From positions 1 through 6,117 of the forward strand of contig CAZPEV010000184.1 of the NCBI GenBank assembly GCA_964585635.1: a stretch of 6,117 nucleotides of DNA. Reading direction: 5' to 3'. Positions 1 to 5,924 of the stretch are shown piece by piece (the stretch's first letter is position 1; every line of letters starts with the position of its first letter). The DNA is from CAZPEV01 sp964585635. Its GTDB lineage: Bacteria > Zixibacteria > MSB-5A5 > GN15 > JAAZOE01. The notes under the pieces were generated by a model that ran no database searches, was not told the DNA's origin, and saw only the letters and a program-made list of their open reading frames with translations. A program made the position numbers and the translations under genes.

Positions 1-14
1 CATATCGGGCACAG

Positions 15-41
15 AAAAACCTGCCTTGCATAAGGCAGGTT
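15..41 (-). terminator. Intrinsic terminator of the M16 protease operon
   Basis: Read on the minus strand, a perfect 10-bp stem (AACCTGCCTT / AAGGCAGGTT) with a 4-nt ATGC loop is followed by a run of five T residues. It lies 28 nt beyond the TAG stop of the second protease gene, the expected place for a Rho-independent terminator ending that leftward operon. On the plus strand the same hairpin is followed by CTTCTCTCT, a poorer U-rich tail, so it might also stop rightward transcription entering from outside the window, but less efficiently. Confidence 0.9.
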
Positions 42-69
42 CTTCTCTCTGACGATCGCACTCCAAGAC

Positions 70-1524
70 CTATTCCACGACCGGTTCTTTCACGTCCATT
101 TTGATCACCGGTCCGAAATCATCGAGCGGTTTTTCAAACCCTTCCGGTTTGCCCACGATGACAAAGGTAAGGTCTTTGGGCTTCAGATACTTCTGCGCCA
201 CCCGCTGCACGTCCTCCTTGGTGACGGCCCGGATGTTGTCGATATATTTTTTCAGCAGATCCGGCGGGCGGTTGTTGAACTCGATCCGCATCAACTGGTC
301 GACGACCTCCTGCGGCGTCGTGAAGTTGAAAACGAAGCGGTTGATGTACCCATCCTTGGCATTCTTCAGTTCGTCATCACCGACGGGGCTGGTGCGAATC
401 CGCTCGATTTCGTCGAGCATGAGACGGATCGCCTTGTGGGTCGTCTCCAGCTTAGTCTGAACGTAGGCATAGAATGTCCCCAGGTCGCGACTGTCGGGCT
501 GAAAGGCGCTGCCGACATTGTAGGCCAGGCCCTCATCGGAGCGGACCTTGCTGGTGAGGCGGGAGGTAAACGACCCGCCGCCGAGAATCCAGTTCATCAC
601 TCCCACGGCGTACCGGTCAGGATTGTCGCGCGCGATCCCCAGGTGTCCGATACGAACGTTGGCCTGGTTAATATCCTTGTAGAACTCGTAGACACCCGGT
701 TTCGGCGTCGCCGTCACCTTGGCAATCTCCGGCAAGGTGATAGTCTTCTTTGGCCAATCGCCGAAATATTTAGCCACCAGCTCCTTAATCCGGGCCGGAT
801 CGAAGTCGCCGGTGATGCCGAGCATGATGTTATTGGGGGCGAAATAGGCCTGGTGAAAGTCGGTCAACTCCTGCCGCGTGACCGTCTTGATATATTGCCA
901 TTCCAGTATCCGTCCCGAGGGATGATCGCCGTAGATCAGATGGTTGAATTCACGCGATAAGATCGGTGCCGGCGAATCGTTGCGCCGTTTGATGTCGGTC
1001 TTTTTCTGTTCCTTGGCCAGATCCAGCTTGTCTTCCGGAAAGGCCGGATGGCGAAGAACGTCGGCCAACAGCCGCAGCCCCAATTCGGTATCCTTGGCCA
1101 TGACATCCAGCGTCGCGGTCCCGTTGTCAGACCCCACGTTAAGTTCCAGCGTGCCGCCGATCATTTCCAGCAGGGCGTTCAAAGAATCGGCTGGGATCGA
1201 GATGGTGCCGCCGGTGCGCATGACGGTGCCGGTCAGTTCCGGAATCGCCATCTTCTCCATCGGCAGGTAGGCGTCGCCGCAATGAATCAGGGCCGTCACG
1301 TTGAACAGCGGCAGGCGATGGTCTTCCATCAGGTAGATAATCAATCCGTTGGGAAGGACTTCCCGCTGAACTTCCTGGCCGACCTCCGGCACGGACCATT
1401 TCAGTTCGGGATAGACGAAGGTGGAAATAATCTGGGATCCTTTCGAGGCCGGTTCCTGTGCCCCGGCCGCTACGGCCAGGCCGATGACCAGCACCAGCGC
1501 GAGCATGTATATCTTCTGTTTCAT
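70..1524 (-). CDS. M16 family protein, non-catalytic (Arg/Tyr-pair) subunit, exported
   Basis: A 484-residue insulinase-family protein, probably the non-catalytic partner of the peptidase encoded just upstream. Residues 1-22 form a Sec signal peptide (Lys-rich start, hydrophobic core, AGA before Gln-23) with no lipobox Cys, so a soluble periplasmic protein is expected. Two M16 domains follow, roughly residues 50-250 and 270-480. At the place of the zinc motif HxxEH the protein reads PELTG (95-99), so it cannot bind zinc in the usual way. The C-terminal half keeps the family signature GGGSFTSRL (315-323) and the RxxxGLxY motif, with Arg-328 and Tyr-335 as the substrate-binding pair. The ATG is 2 nt after the stop of the upstream gene and has AAAGGA 5 nt before it. 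Family membership is certain from the sequence; the heterodimer role is inferred from known split M16 pairs, and the substrate is unknown. Confidence 0.92.
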   Translation of the reverse strand: MKQKIYMLALVLVIGLAVAAGAQEPASKGSQIISTFVYPELKWSVPEVGQEVQREVLPNGLIIYLMEDHRLPLFNVTALIHCGDAYLPMEKMAIPELTGTVMRTGGTISIPADSLNALLEMIGGTLELNVGSDNGTATLDVMAKDTELGLRLLADVLRHPAFPEDKLDLAKEQKKTDIKRRNDSPAPILSREFNHLIYGDHPSGRILEWQYIKTVTRQELTDFHQAYFAPNNIMLGITGDFDPARIKELVAKYFGDWPKKTITLPEIAKVTATPKPGVYEFYKDINQANVRIGHLGIARDNPDRYAVGVMNWILGGGSFTSRLTSKVRSDEGLAYNVGSAFQPDSRDLGTFYAYVQTKLETTHKAIRLMLDEIERIRTSPVGDDELKNAKDGYINRFVFNFTTPQEVVDQLMRIEFNNRPPDLLKKYIDNIRAVTKEDVQRVAQKYLKPKDLTFVIVGKPEGFEKPLDDFGPVIKMDVKEPVVE

Positions 1525-1526
1525 GA

Positions 1527-3062
1527 CTATCCTTTCCCTCCCGTTCCGGCCGGAGCCGCAGGTTTGCCGGAGGCCTTGGTGGATGGGCTGACCAGGACGG
1601 CCACGGTGCGGTTCGTCTTGGTGAAGTACTTATTCGCCACCCGCATGATATCCTCCGGCGTGACCCGCTTGATCTCGTCGCGGTAGTCGATCAGGTAATG
1701 CCAGTTGCCGGCCAGGGCCTCCATGTTGGCCAACTGACCTGCCAGCCATTCGTTGGAGCTCAGGCTCCGAATGAAGTCGGCGTCGGTCTGGCTCTTGATC
1801 TTATCGATCTCCCACTGCTGAACCGGCTCGGTCTTGAGGCGGTCGATCTCGGCCAGCACCGCCGTCATGACCTCATCGACGGTATGATTGCCGAGCGGCG
1901 TGATGCTGCAATTAAACAGGTCGGGGTAGCGTGACCAGGCCACCGAGGCCGTGGCCCGTCCCAATTTGGCCTCGGTGATGTTCTTGTTGAAGCGGCTGGT
2001 GCGCCCTCGGGCCAAAATATCCGAGAGCACGTCCAGCGGCGCAATGTCGGGATGTGAAAACTGCGGCATGTGCCAGCCGATCACGGCAAAGGGCTTGGCA
2101 TCGTACTCGACTTCCACCCGCTTTTCCCCGGCCTGCGGCTGGTCATCGGTGAAGACCTCGGGCGGCGGCGGGGAAGCGGGGATGGCGCCGAAGTATTTCT
2201 CGCAGAGGGCGAAGACCGCCTCGGCCTTGACGTCGCCGACGATACAGGCGACGGCGTTGGAGGGATTGTAATAAGTCCTGAAGTAGTTTTTCATATCTTG
2301 AATCTGATAATTCTCGATATCCGACGCCCACCCCAACGTCTGCCAGCGATAGGGCGAGGCCCAGTGGGCGGTGGCGGCCAGCGCCTCGGTCAGGCGGCGC
2401 CGCGGCGAGTTTTCGAGGCTCAGTCGGCGTTCCTCGCGGATAACGTCCCTCTCCGAGTAGAATTCGCGGAAGACCAGATTGGCTATGCGGTCCGACTCAA
2501 GAAAGGCCCATAGTTCCAGGTGATTCGACGGCAGCGACACATGATACATGGTGCCGTTATTGTGGGTGCCGGCGTTGAGGCCGTCACCGCCGTTCTTGAG
2601 ATAGGTTTCAAAGAGTTCGTCTTTAATGATATATTTGGCCTGTTGGGCCTGGACGGCTGCGATTTCATCGCGAAGCGCCTTGACCCGCTCTTCGCTCCCC
2701 TTCAACAGAGGGTGCCGGAGTTTGGCCTTTTCCCCCCGCAGTAGAGTCGCCAGGGAATCCATCTTCGCCATCAGCGGCAACTCGGCTTCATAATTTGAGG
2801 TGCCGAAAATTTTGGTCCCTTTGAACATCATATGTTCCAGGAAATGGGACATGCCGGTAATGCCGGTCCGTTCATCCACCGCGCCGACCCGAAACCGAAT
2901 GTGGGTCGAGACCACCGGGGCGATATGGTTCTCCACGACCAGAATCTTCATCCCATTGGACAAAACCTTTTCCTTGACGTCCAGCGTGACTTCGCCGGCG
3001 GCAGCGGCTGCCTGAACTAAAAGCCCCAGGCTGAGGATCAGCATGAGAAATGCCTTTTTCAC
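1527..3062 (-). CDS. M16 family zinc metallopeptidase, catalytic subunit, exported
   Basis: A 511-residue insulinase-like zinc endopeptidase. The start is taken as GTG at 3062 because a perfect AGGAGG lies 5 nt upstream and a signal peptide begins at once (VKKAFLMLILS, Ala-rich cleavage region about residues 18-23). A longer in-frame start at 3263 would add 67 residues with no signal-peptide or M16 character. The inverted zinc motif HFLEH is at residues 73-77 (His-73, Glu-76, His-77), and the third zinc ligand is Glu-210 or Glu-211 in ERDVIREER. Between them, about residues 90-155 form an extra charged helical stretch, so the ligand spacing (about 134) is much longer than the roughly 75 usual in M16. 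A Pro run (298-301) links to the second M16 domain, where SRFNKNITEAKLGRA replaces the Arg/Tyr motif with Thr-363 and Ala-370. The tail after about residue 490 is rich in Ala, Gly and Pro. It likely forms a periplasmic heterodimer with the next gene's product. Confidence 0.93.
   Translation of the reverse strand: MKKAFLMLILSLGLLVQAAAAAGEVTLDVKEKVLSNGMKILVVENHIAPVVSTHIRFRVGAVDERTGITGMSHFLEHMMFKGTKIFGTSNYEAELPLMAKMDSLATLLRGEKAKLRHPLLKGSEERVKALRDEIAAVQAQQAKYIIKDELFETYLKNGGDGLNAGTHNNGTMYHVSLPSNHLELWAFLESDRIANLVFREFYSERDVIREERRLSLENSPRRRLTEALAATAHWASPYRWQTLGWASDIENYQIQDMKNYFRTYYNPSNAVACIVGDVKAEAVFALCEKYFGAIPASPPPPEVFTDDQPQAGEKRVEVEYDAKPFAVIGWHMPQFSHPDIAPLDVLSDILARGRTSRFNKNITEAKLGRATASVAWSRYPDLFNCSITPLGNHTVDEVMTAVLAEIDRLKTEPVQQWEIDKIKSQTDADFIRSLSSNEWLAGQLANMEALAGNWHYLIDYRDEIKRVTPEDIMRVANKYFTKTNRTVAVLVSPSTKASGKPAAPAGTGGKG
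1530..1535 (-). promoter_or_regulatory. Shine-Dalgarno site of the second M16 gene
   Basis: AAAGGA on the minus strand sits 5 nt before the ATG at 1524 and overlaps the last codons of the upstream protease gene, ahead of its TAG stop at 1527-1529. The stop-to-start distance is 2 nt, so translational coupling that keeps the two subunits near equal amounts is plausible. Confidence 0.6.
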
Positions 3063-3067
3063 ATTAT

Positions 3068-3073
3068 CCTCCT
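3068..3073 (-). promoter_or_regulatory. Consensus Shine-Dalgarno that fixes the GTG start of the catalytic M16 gene
   Basis: A perfect AGGAGG on the minus strand is followed by five bases (ATAAT) and then GTG AAA AAG. It selects the GTG at 3062 over an upstream ATG at 3263. An ATG overlaps the GTG by two bases (ATGTGA), but it is followed immediately by TGA and cannot make a protein. Confidence 0.85.
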
Positions 3074-3104
3074 GAAATATCCGAAAGATTGCGCATCGAG
3101 CCGG

Positions 3105-3133
3105 AATATATCGCCCGAACCGGAGCCGGCCAA
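3105..3133 (-). promoter_or_regulatory. Sigma-70-like promoter of the M16 protease operon
   Basis: On the minus strand the -35 box TTGGCC (3128-3133, four of six consensus bases) and the -10 box TATATT (3105-3110, five of six) are separated by exactly 17 bp. The predicted transcript start is near 3098, giving a 5' leader of about 36 nt that contains the AGGAGG site. This is a match by eye to the housekeeping consensus; no transcript data support it. Confidence 0.55.
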
Positions 3134-3240
3134 GGGAAATCGGCGTGTGGTCCCGGTCGGTGTCCGGCCAACTTCCATTGCCTACTAGACGTTGAGGCGG
3201 CCGACGAAGTTCGGTACCCGGTCGTCTTTCGGCGCGTCCG

Positions 3241-3256
3241 GCGCCAGGCATGGCGC
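3241..3256. promoter_or_regulatory. Inverted repeat next to the purM -35 box, possible operator
   Basis: GCGCCA-GGCA-TGGCGC is a perfect 6-bp-arm dyad with a 4-bp spacer. Its last base directly precedes the TTGACA at 3257. The half-site with its next two bases, TGGCGCTT, recurs at 3285-3292, from the end of the -10 box to the predicted transcript start, 34 bp downstream. The placement fits a transcription-factor site. The repeat does not resemble the enterobacterial PurR box. TGGCGCTT also occurs inside purM at 3702-3709, so chance in GC-rich DNA is a real alternative. Confidence 0.3.
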
Positions 3257-3285
3257 TTGACATTCGCGCAGCGGCTGTCTACCTT
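3257..3285 (+). promoter_or_regulatory. Putative promoter of purM
   Basis: A perfect -35 box TTGACA (3257-3262) is followed 17 bp later by TACCTT (3280-3285), which keeps the three most conserved -10 positions (T1, A2, T6). The transcript start would fall near 3291-3293, only 3-5 nt before the purM ATG, which fits the absence of a Shine-Dalgarno sequence there. Confidence 0.45.
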
Positions 3286-3295
3286 GGCGCTTACG

Positions 3296-4336
3296 ATGGA
3301 CAAAAAGGGAAAGATTGACTATGCCTCGGCGGGCGTTAACCTGAAGGCGGCCGATGATGCGGTGGCGAAAATCAAGGCCCTGGCCAAGGGGACCTTTACC
3401 CCCAACGTTTTGTCCGAAATCGGATCATTCGGCGGGCTGTTCCGGATGCCGGTCGAGGAATACCGCGAGCCGGTGCTGGTCGCCTCCACCGACGGTGTCG
3501 GCACCAAGCTGAAGCTGGCCTTTATGTCCGGAATTCACACGACCATCGGGCAGGACATCGTCAACCATTGTGTCAACGATATCCTGGTGCAGGGAGCCCG
3601 GCCCCTCTTTTTCATGGATTATCTCGGCGTCGGTCGCCTGGTGCCGTCTGTGCTGGCTGATGTTGTGTCAGGGATTGCCATCGCCTGCAAGGAAAACGGC
3701 CTGGCGCTTCTGGGGGGTGAAACCGCCGAAATGCCCGGATTCTATAACGAGGGGGAATACGATCTGGTCGGCACCGTCATCGGCGTGGTCGACCGGGCCA
3801 AGATCGTCGACGGCTCGGCCATTCGTGACGGTGATATCATCCTCCGCCTGCCCTCCGGCGGCCTGCATACCAATGGGTATTCGCTGGCCCGCAAAATCTG
3901 TTTTGAGATGGCCGGATTGACTATCGACAGCCGGGTGGAGATGCTGGGAGGCCAAATCGGCCATGAGTTGATGAAGGTCCATCGCAGCTACCTGAGGCCG
4001 GTCATGGCGCTGCTGAAGCAAATCCAGCCGGCCGGGATGGCGCATATCACCGGCAGCGGCATCCCCGGCAACCTGATTCGGATCATTCCCGAAAATTTGG
4101 AGGCGATCATTCATCGCGGCCGTTGGCCGATGCCGCCGATCTTTGCCTTCCTCCAAGAAACCGGCCGGGTCGCCGATAATGACATGTATGACGCCTTCAA
4201 CATGGGCCTTGGTTATATCATCGTGGTCGGGCCGACCGAGGCCGAGGCGGCGGAAGGGATTCTGTCGCGGCAAGGCCAGCCGAGCTATCGCATCGGTCAG
4301 ATCGCATCCGGTCGCCGGGCGGTTAGGCTGGTCTGA
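3296..4336 (+). CDS. purM: Phosphoribosylformylglycinamidine cyclo-ligase (AIR synthetase)
   Basis: PurM converts formylglycinamidine ribonucleotide to aminoimidazole ribonucleotide using ATP, the fifth step of de novo purine synthesis, in the cytoplasm. The product is 346 residues, matching the usual length of about 345. Visible family motifs are YASAGV (9-14), the nucleotide-binding STDGVGTK (64-71), CVNDILVQGA (92-101), GGETAEMPGFY (140-150), LPSGGLHTNGYSL (185-197), HITGSGIPGN (250-259) and DMYDAFNMGLG near the C-terminus. The usual HITGGG reads HITGSG here. The ATG at 3296 is chosen because family homology begins there; an upstream in-frame ATG at 3050 would add 82 residues unlike any PurM and overlap the start of the divergent protease gene. 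No Shine-Dalgarno sequence precedes the start. gpmI follows after 52 nt; the neighbours are not purine genes. Confidence 0.97.
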   Translation: MDKKGKIDYASAGVNLKAADDAVAKIKALAKGTFTPNVLSEIGSFGGLFRMPVEEYREPVLVASTDGVGTKLKLAFMSGIHTTIGQDIVNHCVNDILVQGARPLFFMDYLGVGRLVPSVLADVVSGIAIACKENGLALLGGETAEMPGFYNEGEYDLVGTVIGVVDRAKIVDGSAIRDGDIILRLPSGGLHTNGYSLARKICFEMAGLTIDSRVEMLGGQIGHELMKVHRSYLRPVMALLKQIQPAGMAHITGSGIPGNLIRIIPENLEAIIHRGRWPMPPIFAFLQETGRVADNDMYDAFNMGLGYIIVVGPTEAEAAEGILSRQGQPSYRIGQIASGRRAVRLV

Positions 4337-4377
4337 TCCGGGCCGGTTTTTCCCCGTCGGCCAAGACAAAGCGAGCG

Positions 4378-4383
4378 TATAGT
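4378..4383 (+). promoter_or_regulatory. -10-like hexamer placed for a leaderless gpmI transcript
   Basis: TATAGT matches the -10 consensus at five of six positions and ends 5 nt before the gpmI ATG, so initiation there would put the transcript start at or next to the A of the start codon. No -35 box is found 16-18 bp upstream, and no Shine-Dalgarno sequence precedes the ATG. It may be fortuitous, with gpmI simply read through from purM. Confidence 0.3.
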
Positions 4384-4388
4384 TTCAG

Positions 4389-5924
4389 ATGTTTCTACTC
4401 TGTATCATGGATGGTTTCGGGTTGCGCCCCAGCGCCGCCGACAACGCCGTGATTGCGGCCAAAAAACCGAACATCATCAAGCTCTTTCAAGCCTGGCCCA
4501 ATCGCGCCATCGAAGGCTCCGGCCTGGCGGTCGGTCTGCCGGAAGGGCAGATGGGGAACTCCGAGGTGGGGCATCTCAACCTTGGCGCCGGACGGGTCGT
4601 CTATCAGGAGATCACCCGGATCGACGTGGCCATCAAGGACGGCTCCTTCTTCACCAATCCAGTCCTGGTCGGATCGATGCGGGAGGCAATCGCGCGCGGC
4701 CGGGCGATCCACCTTTTTGGTCTCGTGTCCGACGGTTGCGTCCACAGCTCGATGGTCCACCTGGAGGCCTTGATCAAGATGGCGTCTGACCTGAATGCGC
4801 CGACGTTGTTTCTTCACGCCTTCCTTGACGGTCGGGATACCTCGCCCACTTCCGGGGCTGGGTATGTCGGGCAGGTGATGGAGATGTTCCGCCGCTACGG
4901 TCTGGGACGGATCGCCACCCTCATGGGACGGTACTGGGGGATGGATCGGGACAAGCGCTGGGAGCGATCGGAACGGGCCTATGCGGCGATCGTGTACGGG
5001 CAGGGGAAGCACGGCGACGATCCGGTGGCGGCGGTCAAGGCCTCATATGAGGCCGGCGTAACGGACGAATTTGTCGAACCGGTGGTCTTCAACGACGGCG
5101 GCCGCGACGGTAAACTGGTTTCGGGCGACCTGGCGCTCTTTTTCAACTTCCGTGCCGATCGGGTGCGGCAGCTTAATCATCTGTTTGAGGGGAACCAGCC
5201 GCTGACTACCATCCCGAACCGGAACGGCTCGGATGGACTAAAGGTCAGCCTGGTCAATCTGACCCATTACGACGACCAGCTCAAGACGCCGCGTATCGCC
5301 TTTCCGCCGGTCGCCCTGCATCGGCTGTTGGGCGAGATCATCTCGGAGCGGGGGATGCGCCAGTTACGGATAGCCGAAACGGAAAAATATGCCCATGTGA
5401 CCTACTTTTTCAATGGCGGCGAGGAGAAACCATTTCCCGGCGAAGACCGGATCATGGTTCAGTCTCCGAAGGTGGCCACCTATGATTTGCAGCCGGAGAT
5501 GTCGGCGCCGGAGGTGACCGACAAGGTGGTCGCGGCGATCGACAGCGGCGTCTATGATCTTATCATCCTGAACTTCGCCAACTGTGATATGGTCGGGCAC
5601 ACGGGGATATTTCCGGCGGCGGTCACGGCGGTGGAGACGGTGGATCGGTCTGTCGGCCGGGTCTTCGAGGCCCTGCAAAGGAAAAACGGCTCCGGGATTC
5701 TGACCGCCGATCATGGTAATGTCGACATGATGGTTGACCCGGAAACCGGCGGGCCGCATACGGCGCACACGACCAATCCGGTGCCGTGTTTGCTCGTCAA
5801 TGGCCCCAAAGGGGCGCGGCTGCGTCCCGGCGGCAGGCTGGCCGATATCGCTCCGACCATTTTGGAAGCGCTGGGGATAGAAAAACCAGTTGAAATGACC
5901 GGTCAATCGCTATTACATTGGTGA
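4389..5924 (+). CDS. gpmI: 2,3-bisphosphoglycerate-independent phosphoglycerate mutase
   Basis: GpmI interconverts 3- and 2-phosphoglycerate in glycolysis and gluconeogenesis through a phosphoserine intermediate, using two Mn2+ ions. At 511 residues it has the family's normal length. Metal ligands are visible: Asp-8 in IMDGFG, the catalytic Ser-58 in MGNSEVGHLN, Asp-400 and His-404 in ANCDMVGHTG, Asp-441 and His-442 in TADHGN, and His-460 in TAHT. Substrate-binding residues include His-119, HAFLDGRDTSP (143-153), Arg-181 and Arg-187 in GRYWGMDRDKRW, Arg-255 and Arg-258 in FNFRADR, and Lys-333 in ETEKYAHVTYFFNGG. The usual GRYYAMDRD reads GRYWGMDRD. The ATG is the first after an in-frame TAG at 4380-4382; it leaves a short N-terminus, about four residues less than Bacillus GpmI before the first metal Asp. 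No clear ribosome site is present. The next gene starts directly after the TGA. Confidence 0.97.
   Translation: MFLLCIMDGFGLRPSAADNAVIAAKKPNIIKLFQAWPNRAIEGSGLAVGLPEGQMGNSEVGHLNLGAGRVVYQEITRIDVAIKDGSFFTNPVLVGSMREAIARGRAIHLFGLVSDGCVHSSMVHLEALIKMASDLNAPTLFLHAFLDGRDTSPTSGAGYVGQVMEMFRRYGLGRIATLMGRYWGMDRDKRWERSERAYAAIVYGQGKHGDDPVAAVKASYEAGVTDEFVEPVVFNDGGRDGKLVSGDLALFFNFRADRVRQLNHLFEGNQPLTTIPNRNGSDGLKVSLVNLTHYDDQLKTPRIAFPPVALHRLLGEIISERGMRQLRIAETEKYAHVTYFFNGGEEKPFPGEDRIMVQSPKVATYDLQPEMSAPEVTDKVVAAIDSGVYDLIILNFANCDMVGHTGIFPAAVTAVETVDRSVGRVFEALQRKNGSGILTADHGNVDMMVDPETGGPHTAHTTNPVPCLLVNGPKGARLRPGGRLADIAPTILEALGIEKPVEMTGQSLLHW

Noticed and set aside
436..1686. Long plus-strand open frames opposite the M16 genes (436-960 and 1048-1686)
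   Set aside because: They lie fully antisense to well-supported protease genes, have no recognisable domain, and are common by-products of GC-rich codon usage.
3063..3263. 67-residue upstream extension of the catalytic M16 frame starting with ATG at 3263
   Set aside because: The extension has no M16 or signal-peptide character, crosses the predicted promoter, and would bury the signal peptide that begins right after the AGGAGG-GTG at 3062.
3050..3295. 82-residue upstream extension of the purM frame starting with ATG at 3050
   Set aside because: It overlaps the start of the divergent protease gene, bears no likeness to PurM, and PurM homology and normal length begin at 3296.
4341..4362. GGCCG...CGGCC hairpin between purM and gpmI as a terminator
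   Set aside because: The stem is 5-6 bp with a loop of 10 or more bases, and the T run lies inside the loop, not after the stem, so it does not have terminator form.
5803..5815. GCCCC-AAA-GGGGC hairpin near the end of gpmI
   Set aside because: It is within conserved coding sequence, has a 3-nt loop and no T tract; it is explained by GC-rich codons.
3668..5906. Long minus-strand open frames opposite purM and gpmI (3668-4369, 4395-5012, 5364-5906)
   Set aside because: They mirror conserved genes on the plus strand; their His/Asp/Arg-rich composition is typical of antisense translation.
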